From assembly GCA_035772735.1 (NCBI GenBank), contig JASDFA010000016.1, positions 174,411,001 through 174,475,000 on the forward strand: DNA of 64,000 nucleotides, read 5' to 3'. Each line of letters starts with the position of its first letter. Positions within the stretch are counted from its first letter, which is position 1. Position numbers and translations under genes: made by a program. This DNA is from Datura wrightii (taxonomy: Eukaryota; Streptophyta; Magnoliopsida; Solanales; Solanaceae). Of this stretch, positions 1 to 10,948 are shown in pieces. A model generated the notes under the pieces. The model was not told the DNA's origin. It did not search any database and was given only the letters and a program-made list of their open reading frames with translations.

Positions 1-130
1 ATGCACGAAGCTAAGACCTGTTAAAAACAAAAACAACAAAAGAAAAATAAAAAGGAAATAAGAACCAACAGTAAAGCAAACACAATTAACAAAAGTCTTA
101 ACCGTATTCCCCGGCGACGGCACCAAAATT
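1..130 (-). mobile_element. Internal 5' region of a minus-strand Athila-like element
   Basis: This is the start of the internal region of an element that reads leftward out of the window. It is A-rich with no reading frame. The minus-strand sequence at 108-125 reads TGGTGCCGTCGCCGGGGA, which resembles a primer-binding site complementary to the 3' end of plant tRNA-Asp, a primer used by several non-chromovirus Ty3/gypsy elements. The LTR lies immediately to the right. The rest of the element is outside the window. Confidence 0.65.
108..125 (-). promoter_or_regulatory. tRNA-Asp-type primer-binding site
   Basis: On the minus strand the sequence TGGTGCCGTCGCCGGGGA follows the LTR end after a few bases. 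It fits the 3' acceptor end of tRNA-Asp with a few mismatches and would prime minus-strand cDNA synthesis. It fixes the orientation of the surrounding element as minus. Confidence 0.6.
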
Positions 131-569
131 TGATGTTGCCCAAATTACAACTCGTAATTGAGATATAAAGCGGTCGATGTCAAATATAAAACCCAACAAA
201 GGTTGAGGTCAATCCCACGGGGAATAAGGAAAGGATTTGAGTTAATGTGAATAGTTATTACTATTGGCTAACTTATTTCCTTGGGGGGGGGGGGGGGAAT
301 AAAATAATAAACTAGTAAAGACTACTAGATGGTTAAATCAATTTTGGTTTGTACTCAATCAACAAATTGACTAGTATTGTGTTCCCCATGACTTCATAAC
401 CATAAGGCTTTTACACTAGTGATCTATTCCGGTGTTTAGCATGCAATATTGGTAAGTTAGGTTCATCTAAATAGTTGGTCCCCTATCTAGATAGTTATCA
501 CCACGCAAATTGGTCTGTATACAGGTGTATACTTAATTAACCCTTACCCTTAATATCAGATTAGCTATC
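131..569 (-). repeat. Athila-like LTR, 3' part (minus strand), split by an insertion
   Basis: This is the U5 side of an LTR whose other part lies at 6996-8133. The two parts together make 1,577 bp, against 1,591 and 1,574 bp for the two LTRs of the element inserted between them. All three are recognisably the same family: the conserved block near the LTR end reads as a GTGGGAT-GACC-CAACC box in each. The left end carries CA next to the primer-binding site. A run of 15 G lies at 283-297. The bases CTATC at 565-569 are the target duplication of the inserted element. Confidence 0.75.
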
Positions 570-2160
570 TGATGTGCTGTGGGTTTATAGCATATTCGAC
601 GCTCAAAACTAAGAAAATATCATAGAATTAGGTGTATTTATGTGGATATGAGGTAATTTTCCTTTTGTTACATGATAAACAGGTGTTGGAACTGAAGATT
701 GCAAAAGATAGCTTAAAAAAGTGCAAAATGGGAAAAAAGTGTAGGCCACAGTATTGATCGTCGGCAGGACCTACGAGTCGTACTGGTGGCCGTGAGAAGT
801 TGCTGAAAGTTAAGGTTGAGCGGATGTGACCCATGAGTCCCAGTACAATTAGTAGCAGGCTTGTACGAGTCGTGATGAGGAAGTCGTGGTGATATCCAGA
901 AGAATTGCATCTGAGTCTGACTCTTGCTACGAGAAGAAAGTACGACCCGTAAGATAAAGGTACGAGTAGTACCATTCTGGTCGTGATGAACTTCAGAAAA
1001 ACTTTAAAATCTCTTATTCAAAGTACGGGAGCTCAGTACGAGTCATGAGTTGATGGTATGAGTCGTACCCACATCCAACACTTAGCCATAATTTATCTAG
1101 TTTAGATTGTATGGGAGGAAGTTATGGATTGTAGGAGGAGCATGCTACGGATCGTAGGTCGTGTCGTGGCACTGGCGACGACAAATATGGAAATTCACCC
1201 TGTTGGCTTAGGAAAAGGATTCTTGTGTCTGTATAAATATATTTTAGGTTTTATTTTTATAGGAGGCATCAGTTTTGAAAGTTTTAGAGAGGAGAAACCT
1301 TGAGAAAGAGAGGATTGAGTTGGTCTTAACTTGTGATCAACTTGTTCTTGAATTCTTCTTATTATTACTACTTGTTCTTCAAGATTTTGCATATCAATTA
1401 AAGGAGGTATTTTTCTCATCCATACTTGTATTATGTCTTTAATCATGAATGCAATTCACAACCTTGCAACTATGAGAGGCTAAAGCCTCCATAGAAGGGT
1501 TGTGGGAACCATGGTGAATTAACAAGCTAGGGTTACACAAACTGATCTTAAAACCAATACAAACACTTATATTGTATTCTCTTCATGCTTAAACGTTTCT
1601 TAATGGTGCGCAATGTTAGGACATGCCCAAATTCTTTACTTGCTTTGGTCGAAGAGGTAGAGATTAGGAAAAGAGAGTTACAACAGAGCCTTGATTTTGA
1701 TGATCATTATATTAACTTGAGCTGTGGTTGTAGGATAGTTAAATATGGAACTTAGTGATAACAGATAGTTTTGAAACCGCTCATGAGACTTGGTCGAGTG
1801 ATTGAGTATAGTTTTTCAATAGGGACTGGTCAGTCGTTTGAATGAACCTAAGTTATCAGTTTTGTAAGTAAGTATTGGAGATAATCATGAGTGTATACCC
1901 GAAGTAGTTATGAACCCATGGGGAATACAAACCCTAGTTATCCTTTGATATTGACTTAACATCAGAATTTTGATATTTGCTTTTATTATTGATTTTCTTT
2001 TAGAATCCCCCTATTTTGAAGTAACTACCTTACAAGTTCAGTTACCAGCTATAATCCAGTCTCCTTATTCCTTGTGGGATCGACCCCAACCTCTAGTTGG
2101 GTTCTTTATTGACAACGTCCGCTTCTCACTTCAGTAAGAGGTGTGGTTTGAGCATTATCA
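570..2160 (+). repeat. Athila-like LTR A
   Basis: This 1,591-bp copy aligns along its length with 5417-6990, with scattered substitutions. It starts TGATGTG and ends TTATCA. A tract at about 730-1080 contains repeated ACGAGTCGT-like words, for example the 11-bp dyad TACGAGTCGTA at 772-782. It is preceded by CTATC (565-569) and followed by CTATC (2161-2165), so by itself it looks like a complete LTR insertion with its own target duplication. Confidence 0.85.
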
Positions 2161-2243
2161 CTATCTGCGGACAAGTTCAAGCTATTAGATGAGGATTGAT
2201 AGCCTCAAATCTCCTTTGTTAATCCCTTTGCCCATTCACTACC
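2161..2243. repeat. Duplicated copy of the downstream insertion flank
   Basis: These 83 bases match 6991-7073, which follow LTR B, with roughly five substitutions. The copy at 6991-7073 belongs to the interrupted host LTR, because it aligns on the minus strand with the middle of LTR A (about 1650-1735). Its presence here, between LTR A and the internal region, is unexplained by simple insertion. It points to recombination between a solo-LTR allele and a longer allele. Confidence 0.7.
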
Positions 2244-3760
2244 ATCTGTGGAGGTGCCACCAATCCTTGAACTAAAAGCGTTACCCCCTCATCTCAAGTA
2301 TGCATTTCTTGGGGAGGACAACACTTTTCCGGTCATCATTGCAACAAACCTGTTATAAATGATGGCAGATCATCTATCCAGGCTTGAATCTGAAGCAAAG
2401 GGGACGATGGAATTTGATATAAATGATGCCTTCCCAGACGAACAGGTACTTGCTGCTTCGCAGGATTTGATTCCTTAGTTTGCCGACTTTGAAAATTACA
2501 TGGTTAGTGATGTGATACTAGCAAACCTAACTCCTCATCAGAAAAATAAGTTCTTATTCGATGCCCATAGATATTACTGGGATGAGCCATATTTATTCCG
2601 TATTAGTGCAGACGGTATCATTCGTAGGTATGTCTCTGAAGTAGAGATGCTGAGCATTTTGGAGGCATGTCACTCATCGCCAGTTAGGGGTCATCACAAT
2701 AGTGTCAGAACGACACATAAAATTCTACAATGTGGATACTTCTGGCCCTCTATTCATTAAGATGCATATGATTTCGCAAAGTCTTGTGATCAATGCCAAA
2801 GGCAGGGTAATATCACTTGTAGAAATGAGTTACCACTAATGCTCATCTTGGAAGTGGAGTTGTTTGATGTGTGGGGGATTGACTTCATAGGACCATTTGT
2901 CATCTCATATGGAATGAAGTATATTTTGGTGGTTGTAGATTATGTCTCCAAATGGGTGGAGGCAATTGCCCTACCGAACAATGAAGGCAGGAGCGTGACA
3001 GCATTCCTTAGGAAACATAACTTTGCCAGGTTTGGCACTCCCAGGGCTATTATCAGTGATGGTGGATCTCACTTTTGCAATCACCTCTTCAAAACCTTGT
3101 TGGAAAAATATGGTGTCAAGCATAAGGTGCCACACCTTACCACCCTCAGTAGAGTGGACAAGTGGAAGTTTCAAACAAGGAAATCAAGACCATATTTGCC
3201 AAGACAGTAAATACTACCCGGACAAATTGGTCAAGGAAGCTAAATGACGCACTATGGGCTTACAAAATAGCTTATAAGACTCCCATTATTTCATCTCCAT
3301 ACAACTAGTTTATGGAAAAGTATGCCACTTACCAGTTGAACTAGAGCATAAGGCATTATAGGCTTTAAAGAGGCTAAACATGAACTGGAAGGAAGCTACC
3401 AAGTTAAGACTTAACCAGCTTAATGAGTTGGATGAGTTCCGACTTAAGGCTTATGAGAGTGCATACATCTATTAAGAGAGAATGAAGATCTACCATGACA
3501 AAAAGATTGCAAGAAGGGAGTTCAGCCCAGGTGATTTGGTCTACTTTTTAATTCAAGACTTCAGTTGCACCCTGGGAAGTTGAAATCTAGATGGATGGGA
3601 CCTTACAAAGTAGTGCAAGTATCTTCTTATGGGGTGGTGGAACTTGAGAATAGAGAAGGAAAAAGACTTAAAGTAAATGGGAAAAGAATAAAAGTATATC
3701 TGGGAGATGAGAAAGAATTGAAAAGAATAATGGAAGTATACCTTGATGATTCTTGAGGAA
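2244..3760 (+). pseudogene. Athila-like pol remnant: protease/RT linker, RNase H end, integrase
   Basis: The remnant begins with a linker (LPPHLKYAFLGEDNTFPVII, 2275-2335) that in Athila elements joins protease to reverse transcriptase. It jumps directly to MADHLSRLE, the last residues of RNase H, so reverse transcriptase is deleted. Integrase follows: a zinc-binding HHCC region (ending CDQCQ, about 2790), the first catalytic Asp in DVWGIDFIGPF and the second in ISDGGSHFC (about 3055). Around 3130-3160 the region expected to hold the catalytic Glu is frameshifted. Stops and shifts follow through 3190-3560, then the C-terminus reopens (GKLKSRWMGPYKVVQV). It cannot encode an active enzyme. Confidence 0.8.
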
Positions 3761-3802
3761 TCACAAAAGTCATGTCGTGTTGTGATGTTAAATCAGGCGT
3801 TA

Positions 3803-3820
3803 CATGGGAGGCAACCCATG
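3803..3820 (+). other. Conserved post-pol hairpin of Athila type
   Basis: CATGGGAGGCAACCCATG forms a stem with 6-bp perfect arms (CATGGG/CCCATG) around AGGCAA. It lies about 45 bases after the integrase stop. A TGGGAGGCAACCCA motif at this place is common in Athila-type elements; its role is not established. Confidence 0.6.
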
Positions 3821-5416
3821 ACAGAAGCACCTAGTGCGCCACAGGTATGTTCTATTCCCTATGATCTTCAAGATGATGCTTCAAGGACGAAGCTAACTTT
3901 TCAAAAAAGGGGAGGGGTGTACTTCTGATTTTTGGGATTTTTGTTCTGTCTAAGGGTTTCTCTTGTCGTGTTTCTTTTCCCTCAGACATGCTATCTAGTA
4001 GAATCGACATGTGTAGGGTTTTTATTTTTTTAGTTTGTGATTTTTGTTTAATTATAAGGTAGCTTAGAAGTACTCATCCAAGAAAATTGCACTAGTTTTG
4101 ATTTTGTAAAAAATTGACCCTGTTTAAAAATTTCTTTTCTAATACAGTAGCTATGTATTTATGACAACATACATGACTGTTGTGGATCTTTGGATGTCAT
4201 TTATTTTGTCAGCATGAGTAGTCTTATTAAGCCATGTATAAACCAGACAGGTGAGGTGAAAATAGTTCATGTACCATGTGTGAGTAAGGTATATTAGTCA
4301 CTTCGGTATTGTGTTGTAGATCTAGAACATGCCTGGTTGGTCTCCGCATAGACTAAGGATGGATTTGTTAGGATATGATCATAGGCTATTGTTTGTTTGG
4401 CTCACTTTTAGCCTATATTTCCCTACCAAAAGTTGCATGAATCCCTTAATCCCAAGTTTGAGCCTTAATAGACCATGTTTCTTTGATTTACCGATTAACC
4501 ATACCCATTTTTTTGTAATGAACCTGTTTTGGCCCTAGTCCTTCCTTGGAAATTGTGAAGCTCAACATAAGCAAAATGCTTAAGTTGAGGGTGGCTAGAG
4601 TAGGGGTGCATAAAAGGTGGGAATGGAAGAAAGGAAAAGAAAGAAATGGTGGAATATGAGGTGTGGTGAGATGAAAAGAAAAGAAAAAAATATGTTGTAA
4701 ATGTTGAAAAATAAAGTTCAAAGAAATTTTGAAAATACTGAAAGAAAAGTGAAAACTCACCACATCCATGAAAAAGTGAATAAAAAGGAGAAAAGGGGGA
4801 AAAAGGGGGAATGAAAGAATAAAAGGGTGAATTAGGTGAATGGTGTATCCAATGTATGTAGTGCCAAGGAAGGAATAGTCACTTATAAAGTCTTTCATCT
4901 TTATCATGTCCAGCATTGCGCCTACATTACAAGCCATACAAGTCCTATAGTGATCTTAACTCGGCCATCTGAAAAATCAACACAGAGAAAATAAGGGCAA
5001 GCCTGTGGTATCTGACACATAATACTCATAACTTCTTTGAGAGAGTGAGCTCCTTACTTGCTTAGCCCCATATCATGTTTGACATTTCACATCTGAGTGG
5101 GGACTTCATTTGTGTGAGGGTACATGGATTATATTTTCTTTTACTGTTGAATCTGTGTTAAAAACATTGGTGATGACTTGACTGCCTGTTGATAGCTAGA
5201 TGACATGTTTTGATCCCTGTTTATGATGTATTGAGGTTGCTTGTAATACATTAGCTGATGTGGTTCCATAAAAAAGGGTCAATAGAGTTTGTATAGAAAG
5301 TGCAGGTTTGTTTGAGTATTGGTTGTAATATCTTAAGTCTATTTTCTAGTTGAGTGTCATGTTTTAGTTTTTCTTTTCTTTGCCTGAGGACACCAAAAGT
5401 CTTAACTTGAGGGTGT
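3821..5416 (+). mobile_element. Non-coding 3' part of the Athila-like element
   Basis: No credible envelope-like or other reading frame is visible. The stretch 4615-4860 is strongly purine-rich on the plus strand (runs of GAAAAGAAAG and AAAAGGGGGAAAAAGGGGG). A run AAAAAAGGGGAGGGG at about 3903-3917 resembles a polypurine tract but is followed by no LTR. The true boundary with LTR B reads CTTGAGGGTG just before 5417. Confidence 0.6.
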
Positions 5417-6990
5417 TGATGTGCTGTGGTTTTACAGCACATTCGACGCTCAAAACTAAGAAAATAGCATGGAATTAGGTGTATTTATTTGGATATGAGG
5501 TACTTTTCCTTTTGTTATAGGATAAACAGGTGTTGGAACTGAAGATTGCAAAAGATAGCTTAAAAAAGTGCAAAATGGGCAAAAAGTGCAGACCACAGTA
5601 TGGATCGTAGGAAAGACCTATGAGTCGTACTGGTGGCCATGAGAAGTTGCTGAAAGTTAAGGTTGAGCAGATGTGGCCCACGAGTCCTAGTACGATTAGT
5701 AGCAGGCTTGTACAAGTTGTGATGAGGAAGTTGTGGTGAAATCTAGAAGAATTGCATCTGAGTCTGACTCTTGCTACAAGAAGCAAGTACGACCCGTAAG
5801 ACGAAGTATGAGTTGTACCATTCTGGTCGTGATAAACTTCAGAAAAACTTCAAAATCTCTAATTCAAAGTACGGGAGCTCAGTACGAGTCTTACCCAGAT
5901 CCAACACTTAGCCATAATTTAGCCAGTTAAGATTGTATGAGAGGAAGCTATGGATCGTAGGAGCATGCTACGGATCGTAAGTTGAGTCATGGCATTGGCG
6001 GTGACAGATATGGAAATTCACCCTGTTGGCTTAGGAAAAGGATTCTTGTGTCTGTATAAATATATTTTAGGTTTTATTTTTATAGGAGACGTCAGTTTTG
6101 ATAGTTTTACAGAGGAGAACCTTGAGAAAAAGAGGATTGAGTTGGTCTTAACTTGTGATCAACCTATTCTTGAATTCTTCTTGTTATTACTACTTGTTCT
6201 TCAAGATTTTGCAGATTAATTAAAGGAAGTGTTTTTCTCATCCATACTTGTAAGTATTGTATTATATCTTTAATCATGAATGCAATTCACAACCTTGTAA
6301 CTATGAGAGGCTAAAACCTCCATAGCTAGGGTTGTGGGAACCATGGTGAATTAACAAGCTAGGGTTACACAAAGGGATCTTAAAACCAATGCAAACACTT
6401 ATATTGTATTCTCTTCATGCTTAAACATTTCTTAACGGTGCACAACGTTAGGACATGCACGAATTCTTTATTTGTTTGGTCGAAGAGGTAGAGATTAGGA
6501 AAAGAGAGTTACAACAAAGCCTTGATCTTGATGATCATTGTATTAACTTGAGTTATGGTCGCAAGATAGTTAAATCTGGAATTTAGTGATAACGTATAGT
6601 TTTGAAACTGCTCATGATACTTGGTCGAGTGATTGAGTATAGTTGTTCAATAGGGACTGGTCGGTCGTTTGAATGAACCTAAGTTATCAGTTCTATAAGT
6701 AAGTATTGGAGATAATCACGAGTGTATACCCGAAGTAGTTATGAACCCATGGGGAACACAAACCGTAGTTATCCTTTGATATTGACTTAACATCAGAATT
6801 TTGATATTTGCTTTTATTATTAATTTTCTTTAGAATCCCCCTATTTTGAAGTAACTATCTTACAAATTTAGTTACCGGCTATAATCCAGTCTCCCTATTC
6901 CTAGTGGGATCGACCCCAACCTCAAGTTGGGTTCTTTATTGACAACGTTTGCTTCTCACTTCAGTAAGAGGTGTGGTTTGAGTGTTATCA
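5417..6990 (+). repeat. Athila-like LTR B
   Basis: This 1,574-bp LTR is the right-hand partner of 570-2160, with the same termini. It is followed by CTATC at 6991-6995, identical to the five bases before LTR A. The ACGAGTCGT-type words near its start (about 5590-5900) are more eroded than in LTR A, mainly by C-to-T and G-to-A changes. Confidence 0.85.
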
Positions 6991-8133
6991 CTATCTGTGG
7001 ACAAGTTCAAGCTATTAGATGATGGTTGATAGCCTCAAATCTCCGTTGTTAATCCCTTTTCCCATTCACTACCCCCTTGATCTGGTAAGTAATAATAAGG
7101 CAAGTTCCAACATTTGCAACCATTAAGAAATAATTAAAACGAAGAGAAAAACAACACATGCATTAAACCCCGTTGAAGAATCACTATGTGCTTTACCTAT
7201 ATGTGTTAATTCATCATGGTTCCCATAACCCTAGTTATGGGTTTAGCTACTCATAATTGAAATATCACAATCGCAAAGTGTAGATAAATCATAATTGTAA
7301 CTTACTAAAATTCATAGAAGAAAACCACGTAAATTGAATATAACTCCAAATTTGATAAAAAAAACTCCAATGTTGATTAGCTCCCAAAATCAAGAACAAA
7401 ATTATAAACTTTGTTTCTTGAACCAAGAACAATCATTAACAAAACTGGAATTACGTGAAAGATCGTAAATATAACTGCATTGAAAAATAAACCTAAAAAT
7501 TATATTTATAGTCTCAAATAAATCTTATCCTAACTAAACTTGGATTCCAGGTAGGCAGGGGTAACGGGCCAAGTAGTGGCTAGTGGTCTTGAGTCGTTCA
7601 CAGCTATTAGCCCAGTCCTGGTGATGGGTCACCTAACGACTCGTCAGCCTTGGGCATGAGTCGTTAGGTCTCTCGTGGCCCTAGCTCGCCAAATCTTCCA
7701 GTGCACTCGACGGATTCCCACAGTAATTGATGACGAGTCATCACTTCACCCGACAACTCATTATGTCGCTCGTTGCCTTCACTAGACACTTCTTCAGATC
7801 TTCTACTCCTAATCTCCACGACTGTCACAACGACCTCGTTACCTGATGTAATGAGTTGTACCTTCAATTCGTTAAGTACATTGGATCTTTCTTCCTCAAG
7901 CTTTGATTTCTTCCCACGACTCCAGGCACAAGTCGCTCCTTGGGATGATGATTCATGACGTGCCTGGCATCCTGCATTTCAGTCCTTCTCTACCTTACTT
8001 TGCCTATTTCCCATTTTGGACCTGTTTTCCTGCAACATTCAACACAAACACATCATATCTACATAAACATACCCGGATGTGCATAATTTCTTAGTTTTAA
8101 GCGTCGAAAGTGCTATAAAATCATGGCGCATCA
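6991..8133 (-). repeat. Athila-like LTR, 5' part (minus strand)
   Basis: Read on the minus strand this begins TGATGCGCCATG at 8133 and runs leftward to the insertion point at 6996. It continues at 569 and below after removal of the inserted element. Its interior matches LTR A, including the GGTTATGGGAACCATGATGAATTAAC block (minus, about 7205-7240). A perfect 11-bp inverted repeat, CCTAACGACTC (7632-7642) with GAGTCGTTAGG (7658-7668), lies in the GC-rich tract 7550-7950. The right end interrupts a gag gene at 8134. Confidence 0.78.
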
Positions 8134-8875
8134 CACATATCTGGTTTCGACAATGGAAGGATAGTAGGGCCGCCGGAGCAGGCCCTGTCACTTAGGAGGA
8201 GTTCCATGTTGCGTTCCTAGATCGGTTCTTCCCTCGTGGGATGAGGGAGTTGAAGGTAGCCGAGTTTGTGAATCTTAAGAAAGGGAAAATGATTGTGCAG
8301 GAGTATGCCCTTGAGTTCACTCATTTATCAAAGTACGCCCAAGAGTTTGTGGTTGATCAGAGAGCACGGGTGAGCAGGTTCGTCCATGGCGTGGGGGGTT
8401 ATTTGGACAAGGATTGTAGGACCGCTATGCTCCATTAGGATATGGATTTCCCTCACATAGTCTTGTACGCCTAGCAGATGGAGGCTGCACATATGAGGGA
8501 GATAGAGGCCAAGATGGCCAGAATCGATAGCTACAAATTCTCTCGGCCGAGGTCAGGTGATGGGCACCGACAGCAGACCCACCAAAGATCTTCAACCTTA
8601 GCGTCTTCAGCGTTTGTGTGACATCTAGACCTAGGCACGACCAGAGGGGGAGAGCATCAAGCTCTAGGGGTCAGAGCAGCAGGCCTGCAGATTCTGGCAT
8701 CCCAGTTTGCAGTAGGTATGGCCGGGGGCACATGGACCAGTGCTTGGATGGTACAGGTGCTTGCTTCGGGGGTGGGAAGCCCGGACATATGCTCAGGGAT
8801 TGCCCAACAGTGAGAAAGGGACATGATAGGGGTAGAGGCCCAGCTTCTAGTTCAGCAGCTCCAGCAGCACATCCC
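8134..8875 (+). pseudogene. Chromovirus P1 gag fragment
   Basis: This is part of the gag (capsid/nucleocapsid) gene of a chromodomain-class Ty3/gypsy element. The frame reads HIWFRQWKDSRAAGAGPVT and so on, matching the gag of sibling P2 at 27750-28090, and it lacks everything before HIWF because an Athila element is inserted there. It contains the capsid core (YALEFTHLSKYAQEFV) and then degenerate CCHC zinc-knuckle sequences, CSRYGRGHMDQC and CFGGGKPGHMLRDC, at about 8708-8810. In-frame TAGs at 8436 and 8472 stand where related copies have CAG. The gene is cut at 8875 by element M1 and continues at 22557. Confidence 0.8.
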
Positions 8876-10746
8876 TGTCACGACCCTAACGAGACCTAGA
8901 TCATAACACGGGACAAGGAGTCCGGAAAGACTCCAACTCGACCCATTGCATGAACATACATCTAACTCAATTAATAAAACTGAAGGATCAACAAGATAAT
9001 CATAGCAGAAGTCTAAAATAAACATAACATCAGAATATACAATCTGAAGTTAAATACATCCATATGTCTGAAAAGCCTCTAAACAAGATGAGTTGATGGG
9101 ACAGGATCCCAACTAACTCAATAAAGCTGAAACTGAAAAATACATAGAGAAAATCTGAATAAGTATACTCCTCGGGAGATGAGGACTCATGAACAACGTA
9201 CGATGCTATCTCAAAAGACTGACTATGAACAGGCCTAAGCCTGAGAGACGTGTCCTGTATCATGAAACGATATAGCGTAGAGTATGCGGTCAGTACGTGG
9301 AATGTACCAAGTATGCAAGATAAGTAAAACTGGTTAAGTAAATAAGATCATTTAAAAACATGCATAATGTAAACATAAACAATAATAATCTGAGAGTAGG
9401 GCTTGCATGCATTCTTTCTGAAATCATGATCTCACCATAACATAACATACATCATAACTGAATCGATTGACTCAAAGCTGAAATCTGATATTTATAAATA
9501 AACTGAACATTGAGTCAAACCTATTTTAGAACATGTATCAATGTATAAATCTCAAGAATGATGAACATGCATAACTGAATCATGAGGAACAATGGGAGAC
9601 TCGTCTTTTAACCGACATACCATGACAGGCTTATGTGGTCTCAACTATCACACTCAAGTGGGTAGAGCCATCCAAAGCCTTGCTAGGGCTAGGGATGACA
9701 CCATGATATTGATATCAAGCTCGGGGCCCAATCAGGGCAGGGGATAGCTCACAAGGGAGGTACCAAAAGGGTATTATATAATAGTATAAATCTACGTTGG
9801 CGCGTAGTTCTGAGGCATAAGGTGATCGACCCTTAGCCTACCCGGTGTTAGACACTACTCCCAAAAACATGCATATGCTCTACATCGTTTTGCAATAAAG
9901 CTCAACATCGTCTATTGACAAAGCTCAATAATTAAGTACATCTCAAATATGAAATCATGCATATGAGAAGTTTTAGCTCAAGACATACCACAAGATGAAA
10001 GATAATTGGGAGTCTTCACTCTAAAACCATGTGGTAAGCTTAATTCAGAAAATCATAATTCATACTTGACATGAGGGCATTGCCTAATACTTTATCATGC
10101 TTGAGAATACTCAATTCACATCGAAAAAATCGTTATAAATATGGGTAGCTTTAAAGCATGCTATCATAATATCTCATCATCATCATACATTCATCACAAA
10201 TCTCATCTTTCATGAACTTTTCATCGATGGGCTTTTTAATTCATAAAACTAGAAACATGATTTTCGATTGAAATAATATAAAACTTGCCCATGCTTCATA
10301 ATTCAGTAGTAGAAACATAATTAAATCATACCCATGTAGAGAATTAGGAATTTCATCCATTAGGTTTTAACCCATAAATTAGACATAGGAAATTCATGAT
10401 TTAGAGAGGGATTGGGCATGGGTGTGAAAGGAACCACCCATTCATAACCCTACATACCTTTTAGTAGTTGATTCTTACACTTCTTAAATGCCCAAGGAGA
10501 AATTGAAGAGAAATTAAAGAACACTAAGCTTGATCACCCTCTCCTCACCTTCTACCTTGCATGCATGAATGAGTAAGGCCTAAAATGAGCTTAACCCCTT
10601 TAAAAGTCATTATTCATAACTCAAAACAACGTAGTTTAGGCCTTAGGATCTTAGAAATTACATAAAAATCCTTACCAAATTCGCAGAAAATAACTGCTAG
10701 GTAGTCCTCACGAGGGACCTAACAGTTCGTCCTCTCTAGCCATGAC
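8876..10746 (-). repeat. M1 3' LTR, lacking its U3 start
   Basis: The left end (TGTCACGACCC) matches the outer end of the M1 5' LTR at 20215 (TGTTACGACCC), and the two run parallel to the word CCATGAC. There this copy stops and element 3' UTR sequence begins (TACAGAAAAGC). About 470 bp of U3 plus the polypurine tract are missing relative to 22087-22556. The deletion removes the GC-rich dyad-word tract described under the other LTRs. Confidence 0.8.
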
Positions 10747-10948
10747 CTACAGAAAAGCTGAGAAATGCAATTATCATATCTAAATACTGATCATTTAAAC
10801 CAAAAATTGATGGAATGACTACCTCCGATTCAAACTATATAGCTGAATTGAATTCACGAATCATACATACATCTATATACATAAAATAAACTTGAACACA
10901 TGAACTGAACATGAAAACTCAATAGAGTTTGAGAGAAAAACTGATACC
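10747..10948 (-). mobile_element. M1 3' untranslated region
   Basis: On the minus strand this follows the pol stop codon (complement at 10949-10951) and matches the spacer between pol and the polypurine tract in P1 (25928-26160) and P2 (31709-31942). No gene is present. The polypurine tract itself has been lost with the neighbouring deletion. Confidence 0.65.

Larger units (their letters stand above)
570..6990 (+). mobile_element. Athila-like Ty3/gypsy element nested in an Athila LTR (rearranged)
   Basis: The element is bounded by two direct repeats (570-2160 and 5417-6990) that start with TGATGTGCTGTGG and end in ATCA, with CTATC on both outer sides. The interior holds only the protease-RT linker, the end of RNase H, integrase and a long non-coding 3' part; gag, protease and reverse transcriptase are missing. 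The left LTR is followed by 83 bp of downstream flank that also follows the right LTR. The structure is therefore a recombinant and not a simple deleted element. Athila membership is inferred from the integrase sequence, the GGGAGGCAACCC hairpin after pol, and the LTR type. Confidence 0.8.

Noticed and set aside
283..297. Run of 15 G as a functional G-quadruplex
   Set aside because: It is a simple homopolymer in a decayed LTR, and its length may vary or be a sequencing artefact.
3903..3917. Polypurine tract followed by TGT as an LTR start
   Set aside because: The sequence after it is not repeated elsewhere, and the proven LTR begins at 5417.
4488..4937. 149-codon minus-strand frame with many Phe and Ser residues
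   Set aside because: It is the complement of a purine-rich non-coding part of the Athila-like element; composition alone produces the open frame.
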